Assembly (NCBI GenBank): GCA_900312665.1
Contig: ONZQ02000002.1
Location: 1,091,865-1,155,864, forward strand
Length of the DNA: 64,000 bases
From: Cephalotrichum gorgonifer
Lineage: Eukaryota; Ascomycota; Sordariomycetes; Microascales; Microascaceae
Direction: 5' to 3'
Shown piece after piece: positions 43,628-55,306 of the stretch. How positions within the stretch are numbered: the first letter of the stretch is position 1; each line of letters opens with the position of its first letter. The translations under genes and the position numbers were made by a program. Below the pieces are notes generated by a model. It ran no database searches, had not been told where the DNA came from, and saw only the letters and a list, made by a program, of their open reading frames with translations.

Positions 43628-44843
43628 TCAAGCCTTGCTTCCCTGGACCTTTGTGACGATCTCCGACACGCGGCTGAACAGCGGGTGGTCCTTCTCCAAG
43701 CCGCAGACCTTGGTCACGACGTCGTCGGCCGAGTTCTCGGCGAGAATCTTGGCTAGCTCCTTGCTCTCATCGTCGCCTGGAACGTTCTGGAATCGGAACG
43801 CCACCTCCACAGCGCCCAGAAGGCCAGTGACATCCTTATCATCCACGGCCAGCTGTGAGGCGGGGCCGATGAATCGCTCCTGAAGGCCAAGCTTCCGGAT
43901 GGGAGCACGGCCGACGCGCTCAACGGCATCGGCGAGATGGGGGTTGCTAATACGCGAGATGATCTTCTCGACGTACGCCTTCTGCTCATCGACGGAGATC
44001 GACTTGTGCTTCGAGACGATCAGCTCACTGGTCTCGGCGAGTGCCTTGCGGACCTGGCCGAGGATGAACTCGTCCCGGAGCGCCTCGTCAACGGTACGCT
44101 TTCCTCGGTTGTAGCCGTGGTAGGCGGCCGTGGCGTGGCTGGTGTTGACAGTGTAGAGCTTACGCTCGATGTACGGCTTGAGGTCGTCGACCCACTTGAT
44201 GCCGTCGATGGAGGGGATGCCGTACTCCTCGAAGGGCGTCTTCTCGACGACCCATTCGTAGAACTTCTCGAGCTTCACGTCCAGGCCGGAGCCGACCTTG
44301 GGGCCCTGGTCGGGCACAATGCGATCGATAGCCGAGTTGGCATATCGGGCGCGCTTGTCGTGGAAGGTGGAAGTCTTCGCGATCTCCTCGTGGAGCTTGG
44401 TGGTAGCGCCGATCATGTTCTCACACGCGATGACGGCAATCGGGGGGATGCTGTCCGAGCGCGCGTCGATACCCTTAGCGATGGCGGGCGCGATGAATCG
44501 GAGGATGTTAGGGCCGACGGAGCAGGTCACGACGTCGGCGGTCGCGATCTCCTGGACGAGGGCGTCCAGATCGGCGTTGGAGTTTAGGGCCCGGTATCCA
44601 GTAATGGTCTTCTCGTCGGTTCCATCGTCGCCAAGCTCGATCACCTTGTAGGACGAGTGGCTGTTAATGTTCTTAATGAGGTCCTCAACGACATCGGCAA
44701 ATACGACCTCGTAGTTGGACTGGGCAAGGAAGCAGGCGACGAAGCCGCGGCCTTGGCGGGGTCAGCAAGGCAGTGGACAGTCGGGGCGTGAAATTGGACT
44801 TACCGATGTTGCCGGCGCCAAAGTGAACAGCCTTCTTTCCCAT
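43628..44843 (-). CDS. MPD1: Mannitol-1-phosphate 5-dehydrogenase
   Basis: Two exons, 44804-44843 and 43628-44751, encode 387 aa, the family's normal length. The intron interrupts the NAD-binding motif, and splicing restores VHFGAGNIGRGFVACFLAQ (Rossmann GxGxxG). Other landmarks are NILRFIAPAIAKG, PIAVIACENMIGAT, YVEKIISRISNP and the polyol-dehydrogenase active-site pattern K-x4-N-x2-H in RKLYTVNTSHATAAYHGYN. It interconverts fructose-6-phosphate and mannitol-1-phosphate with NAD(H), the first step of fungal mannitol synthesis, in the cytosol. Mannitol is a carbon store and stress solute in filamentous ascomycetes. The donor of its substrate, glucose-6-phosphate isomerase, is encoded 4 kb away on the same strand; such closeness is not a known operon. 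Confidence 0.95.
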
Positions 44844-47800
44844 TGTGACGGTTGTGATAGTTGGAAGCTTGGTGATGTGTGTGATGGTTCGCGGTTGGAT
44901 GGCAGCGGGGTAGGTAGTTCTCTGTGGTGGGGCAATGGTCAGCTTGGGCGGTGATGCAAGATTGGGCAAACCGGGGATGAGAGGGCAGCCTAGGGAAAAC
45001 AAGGCGAAGGAGCTGAAATGTTGATTATCGAGTGTGAGGCTCGAGGGAAGAGATGGGCTGAATACTCACAAGGGTATATGGCGGGCTTGTCTGGGTTCAA
45101 AGGAGAAGAATGTAATATCACGAAGTTTCTGAATGAAGGAGGAGCGTACCCTTTATATGTGTTGGGCCCGCGGGCAGGAACAGGGAACTTGGGAGGCAGG
45201 AACTACCAGCCCAAACGTCACCATGTGTTGGGACTACAAGGTATTAACGGATGGCGAATCGGAGCAGGTGCGACGTGGGATGGGCAGGTGGGGTGGGTCT
45301 CCAAGCTTCCTGTACTTGGACTTGTACGAAGGAAGCCAGGGTCAGCCAGGTACCGTAACCAGTCCTTGTCAACCTCAAACAGGAACACAAGGGGCTGGAT
45401 TAGATAGTTCTGTAATGTTGTTGTGTAAGACTCTGCCCACCTGTTGTCTAATATGCGCTGGGCCGTTTGATACACGTCTTGAAATGCCTCGCTCGGCCAG
45501 GCCCAAGCTGGTTGCGCCTCCTCGACAGGCGGTTTCCACGGCGCACCATATGCCCGGGGCTGTTCCGTTGAAACAGGTGAGGCCTGGACCAACCCCGTCC
45601 TGTACTTAGAAACTCGTTGTTAACCATGGTTTAATTCGCATCTGTGCTTATACATCACAGGTCCCAGACGAGGCGACCCGGGTTATGGCCAGCCCGCGCG
45701 CTAAGGTGTACGGGAAGCTACGAAGCTCCCGTCGGTCACGTCACAGCAGGAGAGGAAGGCGCTAAAATTCGTCGTAGCCCGGGACCGTAGCCATCTTTCG
45801 CCTACTCGAAGGTACTAGTCCCCTCTCGCCCCACCGGACCCATAGCCAAGCTCGCCTTGCCATTATTATGGAGTGGGCCAAGGAGCTACGCGTATCTCGC
45901 AAATCGTCATCGCAGGATTCCTAGAACCAATTCTGCTTTCCATGACGACCTCCTCTTTTTCCCAGTCAAGATTCGGACATGCCGCCGAGGTACAGGCGTG
46001 AAGGCTCCGAGCAACTCTCCGGGCCATCTTCCGATGGGACCGTCTGCAATCTATAATGGAGCTGCCCAATCAGTGACTGGGCAGGGACACATGGGCCGAT
46101 GATTACGAGTAATACTGCCCGGTTCCTTCAAGTTCTATCGAGTGTGGCTTTGCGGCTGGAAGTAGGGGATACATAATACCGTATCGGACGGCTTGCTCGG
46201 TCGCTGTTGCTCGTTTCGTTCTGTGCCTGCCCCTCCAACGCCCGTTCCAATTCATTGAGACCCATGCAAATTACCCCACTTCCGAGCACTTTGCACCCAC
46301 TTCACAACAGTACGAACTTCCCGACGTGTCTCCGCTGTGAACATACAATATAATGATGCATTGTTGTCTAATCTTGAATCTAGGAAGAGTATCTGAAAAG
46401 ACCATTGATACGGAGATGGGACTCCCGTGACGGCAAGCGACGAGTGGGATACTGCTAATGCTAATGCTGGTTGCCTCCCGGTCCCCGCTACGAGTGGATC
46501 GCGATATCCATGTTGGGTGCGTCCTCCCGAGGTCCATACGCACTGTGACCCCGCCCCCGCCCCCGCTCCTGCTGCTGCTGCGTCAGGTCGTCCTGCCCCT
46601 CTCCACCAGGCCAAGGCCAGGCGGGTGAGCTTTACTCAAATGCTCATACGATTAATTAGGAAAGAGAGCCATTGATGGGAGTAACGACCCGAGTGTTGCC
46701 AAAACGGTACCCGTAATGCCAGTACGTTGCCTCCGTGGGATGGAAAGAACGTATGTGGGAAACAAATAACTCGAGACAGTATTCACCCCTTACATGTAGA
46801 TACCCATACCCCATCGCAGAGCAGAACACGGGTGGGATGCGCGACTCCAGGTTCGCTATCGCGATGAGGCATTATCCACCATGTCCAAGACGTCACAAAT
46901 CGCATCACCTAATTAGACTGCGCCGCTATCGCCTGGACAACAGCCCCATAGCCCCAGCCGCGATGGTATCCCGCGGAAACAAGGTCAGGGTGAGCTATTA
47001 ATGAAACGGGCCGTCAGCGGCGACAACCGCCCGCTCTGTCGGCTGCTCGTCCCGCTGAGCGCGACGCGGCACATCGACTCCATTAACGACGTCACTCTTC
47101 AGTCTCATTCAAGGGACAGGTACCCGCAGAGATAGGTAAGAGGACGATATCTATTCATATCGAGACCCTGAGCCGTCCTGGGCAACCCGGTATGTTTTCT
47201 TCCGCTGTGGACCGTGGGTGTTTAACCCGCGCGGACTGGACGGCCTCAAAATCAATTCGCTCAGGCTGGGCATGAGCAACGATGGGTACCAGCCAGGAAC
47301 ATCGACAACGAGTTGCCCAGTACCGTTTCTACCGTTTCGCTTCAAAACTCCAGCCTCGACCAAAACCACGCGGGGGTTTTCTTCGTACTCGTTACATGAA
47401 CGAAGTCGGTTGTCACCCCCATGGAATATCAATAAATACGCGCCTCCGTTTCGGAATCCCGCTGCATCTTGAAGACAAAAAAAAAGCTCGCTCGTCACAT
47501 GGGCTGCCAGCGATGCCCCCCTGAACAAGGATCGGGGGAGCCCCCCCTGCTCTTGCCTGTCTGTGAGAGAAGCCTGCGTGTTTTATTTTATGACTTTCCA
47601 TGGATCCTTTTGCGAATGTTTGCATGGAGATGCCCGACGCAGGGGATGGTGCGGGCATCAAATCTCAATGGGGAAGGTATCCGGTCCTCGTGATGGCCAA
47701 GGGTGGGAAGTAAGAGGCAAGCTTTCAGCATGCCTCGCAAGCATCTGCATCTATTTCCTCCAGATGCTCTAACAGAACTCGTAATTCTACCCCAGTCCTT

Positions 47801-48082
47801 TATAAATCCGTCGATTGCCCAATGAGGGAGGCCAATTGCCAGCTTCCGCACGGCCCCTCCACGTACATACATTCCAGACACCCCAGTCCAGTCGGTGCCA
47901 CCAATATACTCCGTACCCCGGTGATGATCGGACACACCTTCCAGGGCCTCACCGCCTGCAGAGCATCACGAGAGCATGCGTGAGACTGTGGGACATGAAC
48001 AATATGACCAATACCATCTAGAAGCAGATGCCTGCCTTTTTGTCTAGCGGTCAACTGCTCAACAATACGCTCCCCCCCCCCC
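44844..48082. other. Intergenic, 3.2 kb, one possible coding fragment
   Basis: No gene that I can model. The left end is the mannitol-1-phosphate dehydrogenase promoter. A minus-strand stretch at about 45340-45592 translates to a protein-like, Trp-rich sequence (see findings) but lacks clear start and splice sites. The remainder has frequent stops on both strands and no recognised motif. Confidence 0.5.
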
Positions 48083-48102
48083 NNNNNNNNNNNNNNNNNN
48101 NN
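48083..48102. other. Assembly gap (20 N)
   Basis: Twenty N flanked by a C-run (48072-48082) on the left and further C-rich sequence on the right. Confidence 0.98.
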
Positions 48103-48521
48103 ACCCCACTACCCCCCATATGGCCGACATAGCAGCCTCACTTGATGGAAGGCCCCCACCCCCTCAGCAGACAAGAGCAATCCGGGAACAGCAGCGGTGA
48201 GGTGACATGGATCGACTCCGTTGGGGGTATTGTCTGTGCTCGATGCCCTTGACGGATTCGTTTCCCATTTTGAGGACCGGATTTGGAGGCACGCTGGTCC
48301 ATCTCAACGTTCTGAGCAGCGAGGTCCAAAGGGAGTAGCGAGCCTGAAGACACAGGCTACACATAAGCTCTACATGTATGCAGGGGTCTTTTACTAAATC
48401 TCGTTTCATTCATATTTCAATCTGACACTTTTCGACTTTTGAAACTCGTTGTTCATACCAGTGTAATAACCTCCTCGCCCCCGATATGGCTATGTGAAAG
48501 CAAAAAGATAAAAAAAGCAAC

Positions 48522-50529
48522 CTAGAGCTGCGAGTACTTCTTGAAGGTGTTGATCAAGCTGCCAGTCGAAGAATCGTGGCCCTCGACATCACCGGCCTGG
48601 TCGAGCTCCCTGCAAAGAAGAAAAAAAAACCAGCGTCAGTAACTTGTCCCGGCGGAGAAACAGGGGAAAAGGAAACTTACCCAAGAATCTTCTTGGCGAG
48701 GACCTTGCCGAGCTCAACACCCCACTGGTCGAACGAGTTGATGTCCCAGATGGCACCCTCCGTGAACGTGAGGTGCTCGTAGTACACAATCAGGGCACCC
48801 AGCTCCCTGGGGCCGATGGTGCCGCCGACGAGGATGCTCGTCGTGGGGCGGTTGCCGAGGAAGACCTTGTGGGGCACGAGGTCGGCGGGGGCGCCTTCGG
48901 CGCGGACCTCGTCGGCCGTCTTGCCGACCATGAGGGCCTCGGCCTGGGCGAAGTAGTTGGACGCAAGCATCTTCTGGTGGACGTTGTGGGAGATGGGGTT
49001 GTGCGACTTGGCGGCGAGGATGAAGTCGGTGGGGATGAGCTTGGTGCCCTGGTGGACGAGCTGGAAGAAGGAGTGCTGGGCGTTGGTGCAGGGCTCGCCG
49101 AACAGGATGGGGCCTGGGTTGGTGTTCTAGTTAGCATTGGTCGCCCCGGCGGGGGAGGAGGAGGAAGGGGGGGGGAAGGGGGGGGGGGGCTTCGCGGTGG
49201 AAGTGAACCACATACCAGTGGTGTACTTGGCGGGGGAGCCGTCGGAGGTGATGGACTTTCCGTTAGACTCCATGGAGAGCTGCTGGAGGTAGGCGGGGAA
49301 CCGGTGAAGGTATTGGTCGAAGCTAAATCCCCGGTCAGCGCATCTCTCCTCTCTTCCCCTCTTCCTTCCCCACTCGAACGATCGGGGTTCTACCTACGGA
49401 GCAACGAGGTGCGTCTGCGCCTGGAAGAAGTTGGAGTACCACACGCTCAGCAGGCCGCCGAGGACGGGGATGTTCTCCCGGAGGGGCGTCTCCCTGAAGT
49501 GCTTGTCCATCTCGTGCGCGCCGGACAGGAACTGGTGGAAGTTCTCGTAGCCGACGTAGAGGGCGACGCTGAGGCCGATGGCGCTCCACACGGAGTACCG
49601 GCCGCCGACCCAGCTCTCGAAGCCGAACATGTTCTTGGCGTCGATGCCGAACTTGGTCACCTCCGACTCGTTGGTGGAGAGGGCCACGAAGTGCTTCGCG
49701 ATCGAGCCCTGGCCTCCCGTCTTCTCGAGGAACCACGCCTTGGCGGTGTTGGCGTTGGTGACCGTCTCGGCCGTGGTGAAGGTCTTGGAGGCGATGAGGA
49801 AGAGGGTGGTCTCCGGGTCCGAGGCGGCGAGGGCCTCGGCCATGTGGGTACCGTCGATGTTGGAGACGAAGTGGAGGGTCATGTCGCGGTCGCCATAGTG
49901 CTTAAGGGCCTCGGTGACCATGACGGGGCCACTGTGAGGGGGGGGAAGAAGAGGATGGTGTTAGAATCTAGATAGACATAGAGAGAGACCAAGGGAAGGG
50001 AAGAAGAGTAACAAGGACAAAAAGGGACTTACAGGTCAGACCCGCCGATGCCGACGTTGATGATGGTGGTCAGCTTCTTCCCCGTGTATCCCTTCCACTC
50101 CCCGCTCCGGACCTGGTCCGAGAACTCCTTCATGTGCTCCAGGACGTCATTCACGCCGCCGGGGACGTTCATGACGTCGACGCCGTCGACCTTCATGTCC
50201 CAGCCGCCGACGTTCCTCAGGGCGGGGTGGTAGACGGCGCGGTTCTCGGTGAAGTTGATCTTCTCGCCCTTGAACATGGCCTCGCGCTTGGCCTCGACGC
50301 CGGCCTGCTCGGCCAGCTTGACGAGAAGGTCCAGCGTCTCGTCCGTGAGGAAGTTCTTGGAGAAGTCGAAGAGGATCTCGGCGCCGGCGCCGGGGGCGAA
50401 GGTGCGGCTGAACTTGGAGAAGCGCTCAGGGTCCGAGCCGAAGGCCTCCTTGAGGACAAAGGTCTTGCCTACGGTGTCGCGGTGGGCCTGGAGCTCGGCC
50501 CAGGCGGGGTGGGTGTTTGCGGGAGCCAT
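48522..50529 (-). CDS. PGI1: Glucose-6-phosphate isomerase
   Basis: Five exons (50033-50529, 49398-49931, 49216-49322, 48681-49113, 48522-48609) encode 552 aa, the standard eukaryotic GPI length. Both PGI signatures are present: WVGGRYSVWSAIG in exon 2, and NSFDQWGVELGKVLA in exon 4. Other conserved blocks are VGIGGSDLGPVMV (made by the exon 1/2 junction), NIDGTHMAEAL and SNFFQAQTHLVAPFDQYLH, then QQLSMESNGKS. The enzyme interconverts glucose-6-phosphate and fructose-6-phosphate in the cytosol, serving glycolysis, gluconeogenesis and, through F6P, mannitol and chitin precursors. The start is set by MAPANTHPAW, which begins the conserved N-terminus; the frame is open further 5' but there begins only with a TTG. 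Confidence 0.96.
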
Positions 50530-51450
50530 TTTTGCGGCGGGCTTTTTTGTGAGTTCTTCTTCGGTGGGAGAAGATGAATTGGGGGGGTTTCTGGGTTGGG
50601 GGGAAAGGCTGGGAAGGTGTAAGGAGGGTGGAGATGGGGAGATGTCAGGGTCGAAATATGAGGTCAAGTCGAAGCGAGTGGGTTTGTTTGGGTGGGGTGA
50701 GGGGGACCTGGGCGACAATGGGGTACTTATGGAGCTTCCGACAGCAACTGCGGGATTTGCGAGCCCGATTTAGGAAACCGACTCGTCGGGTTTGGTTGGC
50801 CCACTACGGATTATTGGAGTGGGTAGGATAATTGGGTTCGGACTGGGTCGCTTGGACTACGGGTATGGTATGTGCGAGTAGTACGAGCGAACGAGTAAGA
50901 GTCTTGATATCCGCGGAATTGGAGAAGGAGCTATTCTAGATTCAGTGGGGGCGGGAGTTGTGTGACGGAGCAGGAACATGAGCTTGAGTGGGGGAAAAGA
51001 AAGGGGAGGAGGGGGGGAGAAGCGGCAGGGCGGCGGGTAGACAGGTGGATGGGGTGAGACAGATGTGGTGGTGGTGGTGGATGGAAGGAGCGGCGGTTAG
51101 ATGATTTGTTGGAACTTGAAGCTCGTGATGTGCAACATCTTACCTCCTAGTCTTGAGCCGGTTAGACCTCGTATACAACGAGGTACGACTACGAGTGGTT
51201 AGGGCCATGTACTTTCTTTGCATATGCGCGCCCGAATGGATCCCATCCCCTCCAACCGCACTAATACAAGACATCCGGGTCGAAGCATGCTTCCAGTAGC
51301 TTGCCGGGAGATGCGGAGCTGAGACGAACAAATGCCGGCTATTTCCATGGTGGCAAAGCTAACTAAGCCCCGGGCTAGTGATACAAAGTCTGAGTGTAAA
51401 GCTGGGCGCGCGCGAAGTCGGCCGAAGCGGCGGACGGGCAGGTGGAGGAG

Positions 51451-51489
51451 GGGCAATGGAAACGGGCAATGGAAACGGGCAATGGAAAA
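51451..51489 (+). repeat. Three tandem copies of a 14-bp unit
   Basis: GGCAATGGAAACGG occurs twice exactly and a third time with a change at its end. A minisatellite of no known role. Confidence 0.85.
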
Positions 51490-52056
51490 TAGCTTATGGT
51501 ACGCGGGGCAGGAAACAGGTGAGGTGAGGGGCAGACTAGAACACGGCCAACAGACAGACAGGCGGGGCAACAGGAAGGAGGGGCAGGAGGGGTAAAAAAA
51601 AATAATATGTAATACCCAATACCCACCATCCGAACCACGTTGTTGTCCGGCGGATTTGAACGGACAAGCCGACAACGGCCAGGGCACGCCGATGAGGGCC
51701 ACCGTGATTCCTCATTCCGGACGGACATTGCACGTACTTTGGTGACAGAAATTGTGCCGAGTAACGCTTGTAATGATGATTATGATTACACGAAGTGTCA
51801 TGTAGTGTACTCCTACCCATGCTCCATCAGTGTTTCTCAGATATCCATGTGACCATGATCCTAGCCTGTCCCGAAACCGATTCCTCGCTTATTTGTCCTG
51901 GTTCGAAACTCGCCCCTCCCCCACCCAGACACATTTGGATTTCCCAGACAGACAGGGGCCGGAACATGAGGATACAAATTCGTAACTACCCGTAATACAA
52001 ATACGCGCACATATTTGCACATACTGGTAGCGAGGGAGCGCGTACGTTCTACACGA

Positions 52057-52074
52057 TCTAGATCTAGATCTATC
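52057..52074. repeat. GATCTA tandem palindromic repeat
   Basis: Three units of GATCTA in a row (gatctagatctagatcta), self-complementary over its length. Probably chance or slippage; no function seen. Confidence 0.7.
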
Positions 52075-52976
52075 TGGCATGTCATGTCGATCCCGACGTG
52101 TTTTACATCATCGACAGTTGGTTCGAATGATCTATGCTTGTCAAATTCTGCTTAATCCGATACCGCATTGTGAGGCTCCTGACCAGCGCACTTCTCCGGC
52201 GACATGACTCCGATCATAGCATCTTTTTTTTTCTTTATCCGCCCGACCTATTTCTTCCTCCCCACTACTGCTATCAGCCGTCGCTTTCTCCCGCGGAAAT
52301 ACACCTCAGCAACCCCCACGACGCCGCCAGCTACGATTACTTGAAGTCCGCGGACGCTCGAGGTTGAGATATGGAAAGGCTGCAGCGTAGACGGGACATG
52401 GCAGAACTCCCAAATTTCCTATATACTTGTAGTACTCTCAATGCCCTCCTACCCATGCCGACTGTAATGCAACCGGAAGCCAGGAGGGCGCGATAATCCC
52501 GAAGACGAAGACGAGAGGTAAAGGAGAAAGGAGAAGAAAAGAAAAAAAATCGAAAATCGTCATTTTGCTTCCTGTGGAAATGACATGAATCTCTTTGTAC
52601 ACGTACCCCATTCTCCTGCCAAACTCCACTTTTGAGAGATGAAAGAAGACGAAAGAAAGGAGGGAGAAAAAATAAAAGAAATATTCGGAATGGAAAACTG
52701 TACTGAACCTGACCAGGCAGACAAAGATACCAAGACGCGATACAAGAGGTGGCGTGACAGGAAGACAGGTAGATGAAATTGCGGGATATTGAACCGTTAG
52801 AAGAATTGACGGGAGTGAACCCTCCTCCACCTTCATCCCGCATCGAGGGCGTAGTTCCCTGTATGTCCTGCCCGGCCCCGGTCATGGCTACCCATCATCA
52901 TCACTACCCGCTACTGTTCCTTGTTCCTGACCACTGCGCCCCGCGCGTGGGAAAGAAGGCACGCCTCCTTGTCTCT

Positions 52977-55306
52977 TCATCGGCGGTCCTGGAGACTACC
53001 GACGAATGAGGGGTCCTTGACGCTTCCACCGGCGTCGCCGAGACCCGCGATCGGGCGGTTGTAGCTGAACCCGGCAAACTGGTTCTGCATTGTCTGAGAG
53101 AGCATGGGCCCGTCGACGTACGAGTCCTTGGGGTCTTCGTTCGTGAATTCGGGTTCGAAGTTGGTGGTGTCTAGGGCATCGGTCTGTTGGGCACGGGGGT
53201 GGTTAGCCGGGCTGGACGACGGGGGGGAAGGCAACTGGCAAGGTGGTGAAGGTGGGGCGAGGGAAGAGAGGATGGGAAGGGAGAGAGGGAAGGCGTGGTA
53301 AGGAAAGACCGATAGAAGCAAAATAAAAAAAAAAAATGACGAGGAGACTCACCACGTTGGGTTTGAAGGCGGGCTCATATTTCCGCTGCAACAACTTCCT
53401 CCAATCTATGGCGTGGAAGAACGGGTGCGCCTTGATCTCCGCCGACCCGTTCGCCCCCAGCCGCTCGCTCGGATTCCTGTTCAGTAACCTCGTGAGCAGG
53501 TCCTTAGCCGCCGACGGTACGTCGTTGGGGAAGTGTAGCGGCTCCTGCAGGATCTTCCTGTACATCTCGTTGGTGTTCTCGTCGTAGAAGGGAGGCAGAC
53601 CCATCAGCATCTCGTACAGCAGGACGCCCAGCGTCCACCAGTCCACCACCTTCTGGTAGCCCTGCCCCATGAGGAGCTCGGGAGCCAAGTACTCGGGCGT
53701 CCCGCAGAAGGTGTTCGTGCGGTCCTCGTCCTTCATGTCCAACTTGCAGAGCCCGAAGTCGCATAGGGCAATATGGCCCTGGTAGTCGATGAGGATGTTC
53801 TCCGGCTTCAGATCCCTGTAGATGACGTTGAACCCGTGGAGGCACTCGAGCGCGCAGAGGAGCTCGGCCGTGTAGAACCGCGCGCGGTTGACGTCGAAGC
53901 GGCGCTCCTTTTGTAGGTGGTGGAAGAGCTCGCCGCCGTTGACGAAGGCAAGGACGAAGTAGAGCTTCTCGGGGGACTGGAAGGAGAACTTGAGGGGCAC
54001 GATGAAGGGGTTGTTGATCTGCGCGAGAACGGAGCGCTCTGCGAGGGTATGGGCCACCTCGGAGCGCGAGATGATGTGGGCCTTGCGGATGGTCTTCAGG
54101 GCGTAGATACGGTGCGTGTCCTTCTTCCGCACCTGCATGACCTTGCCGAAGCTGCCCTTCCCCACGACCTTGAGGAGCTCGAAGTCGTCAATCTTTAGCT
54201 TGCCCGCCCGGATCTCGACATACTCGACGCCGATCTTCAGTCTGCCCGTACCATACTGCACGTCGACCCACTCCACGCCGCTGTGGCCGAGCGACTTGTC
54301 GGCGGCCGTCTTATCGCGATCCTTATCCTTCTTGCCAGCCTTCTGGTCGTCCGCGATGTGGGAGCGTTCCTCGAACCGCGGGTTGATGCGCACCACGCCG
54401 AGGAAGATGTCCTGACTCCGGCCGGAGCCTGGGGGCGCCATCGGGTTGCGCATGTAGAGGTGGCAGGCGAGCTCCGTCACTCTTGACACATCGAACTTGT
54501 ATTGGGTGTTACCACCCGCCCACAGCGGGTTCTCGGGGGTACCGTCAACCGAGTTGACGAAGACCTGGAGCTTATCGAAGTCCAGCAGCACGTAGGGCAT
54601 GTACTTGCCCGAGATGCGGCCGTGGTTCGTCGGGATCGCCGTGAAGCCGCCGCCGGAGGTTTGGGGGCGGTCTCTCCCGTTGCCGACGTAGGACCCCGAG
54701 GAGGACGTCGGCCGGACGGAGCCGGCTAGGACGTTTCCGCTCGAGAGGGAGTTTTGCGTATGAGACGAGGCGAAGACATTGCGGTGCTGCTCGGGGAGGG
54801 AGAAGCCCTGACCCTCGTGGATGGTGACGACGAGGATGCCCGGCTTGGGGGGCTTGACGACGGGTGCTTGGGACATGGATTCAGGGGCTGCAAGAGAGAT
54901 TGGGGTTGTCAGTAAAAATGACTGAGCACGGGGAGAGGAGGGAAGGGAGCGGGAGTATGGAGTATGGAGGGGTGGCGTGGGCGAAACATACGAATCGTGC
55001 TCTCGCCGGGAGGTAGGACGGGATCGGGAACTGGTTGCTCTTTGTCGTCCTTGCCCGTTATCGTGGGTGTTGAGGGGGATCGGGAGAATGTGCTGGCGAG
55101 CGGACCCAGGTGGGTTTCCTTAAACTCTGGACGAATGGTTAGCAAGATCTCGGTGGAGAGTGCCAGTCCGCGGCTCCCGGACTCAGGGTGTATGGTGGGA
55201 ACCAAACTTGTTGCGGGGTGGGGGGGAGGGTGATCAAAGCAAGGGTAGGGTAGCGGAGGGGAGGCAAGAGGGCCGCGTACGTACTCTTGGTAAGTTTCCA
55301 AGACAT
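52977..55306 (-). CDS. SCH9: AGC-family protein kinase Sch9 (C2 region plus kinase)
   Basis: Four exons (55285-55306, 54992-55126, 53353-54887, 52977-53183) encode 632 aa. The 22-nt first exon supplies MSWKLTK, and the junction reads MSWKLTKKFKETHLGPLAS, the conserved start of filamentous-fungal Sch9. A C2-like region covers about residues 64-280 (GILVVTIHEGQGFSL, QDIFLGVVRINPRF, VEYVEIRAGKLKIDDFELL). The kinase domain starts near 288: P-loop GKGSFGKV at 295-302, catalytic Lys317, YRDLKPEN with Asp411, DFG Asp429, activation-loop Thr445 in NTFCGTPEY (PDK1 site). The hydrophobic motif FAGFSY at 600-605 puts the TORC2/TORC1-type target at Ser604. Sch9 is the yeast S6-kinase-like effector of TORC1, controlling growth, stress and lifespan. 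An open stretch after exon 3 continues past the splice site, but only the joined version restores the AGC C-tail. Confidence 0.94.

Larger units (their letters stand above)
50530..52976. other. Intergenic, 2.4 kb
   Basis: Left part: PGI1 promoter, with G-rich and GTGGTG repeats near 51064. Right part: 3' flank of Sch9. No gene recognised. A minus-strand frame of 182 codons (52337-52885) is Phe/Ser-rich with low-complexity runs and looks non-coding. Confidence 0.55.

Noticed and set aside
48644..49975. 443-codon plus-strand frame opposite PGI1
   Set aside because: It is a mirror frame of the PGI1 exons, rich in Gly/Val/Glu from GC-biased codons, and runs through PGI1 introns.
52337..52885. 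182-codon minus-strand frame downstream of SCH9
   Set aside because: Phe/Ser-rich low-complexity translation from pyrimidine runs; more likely Sch9 3' UTR and flank.
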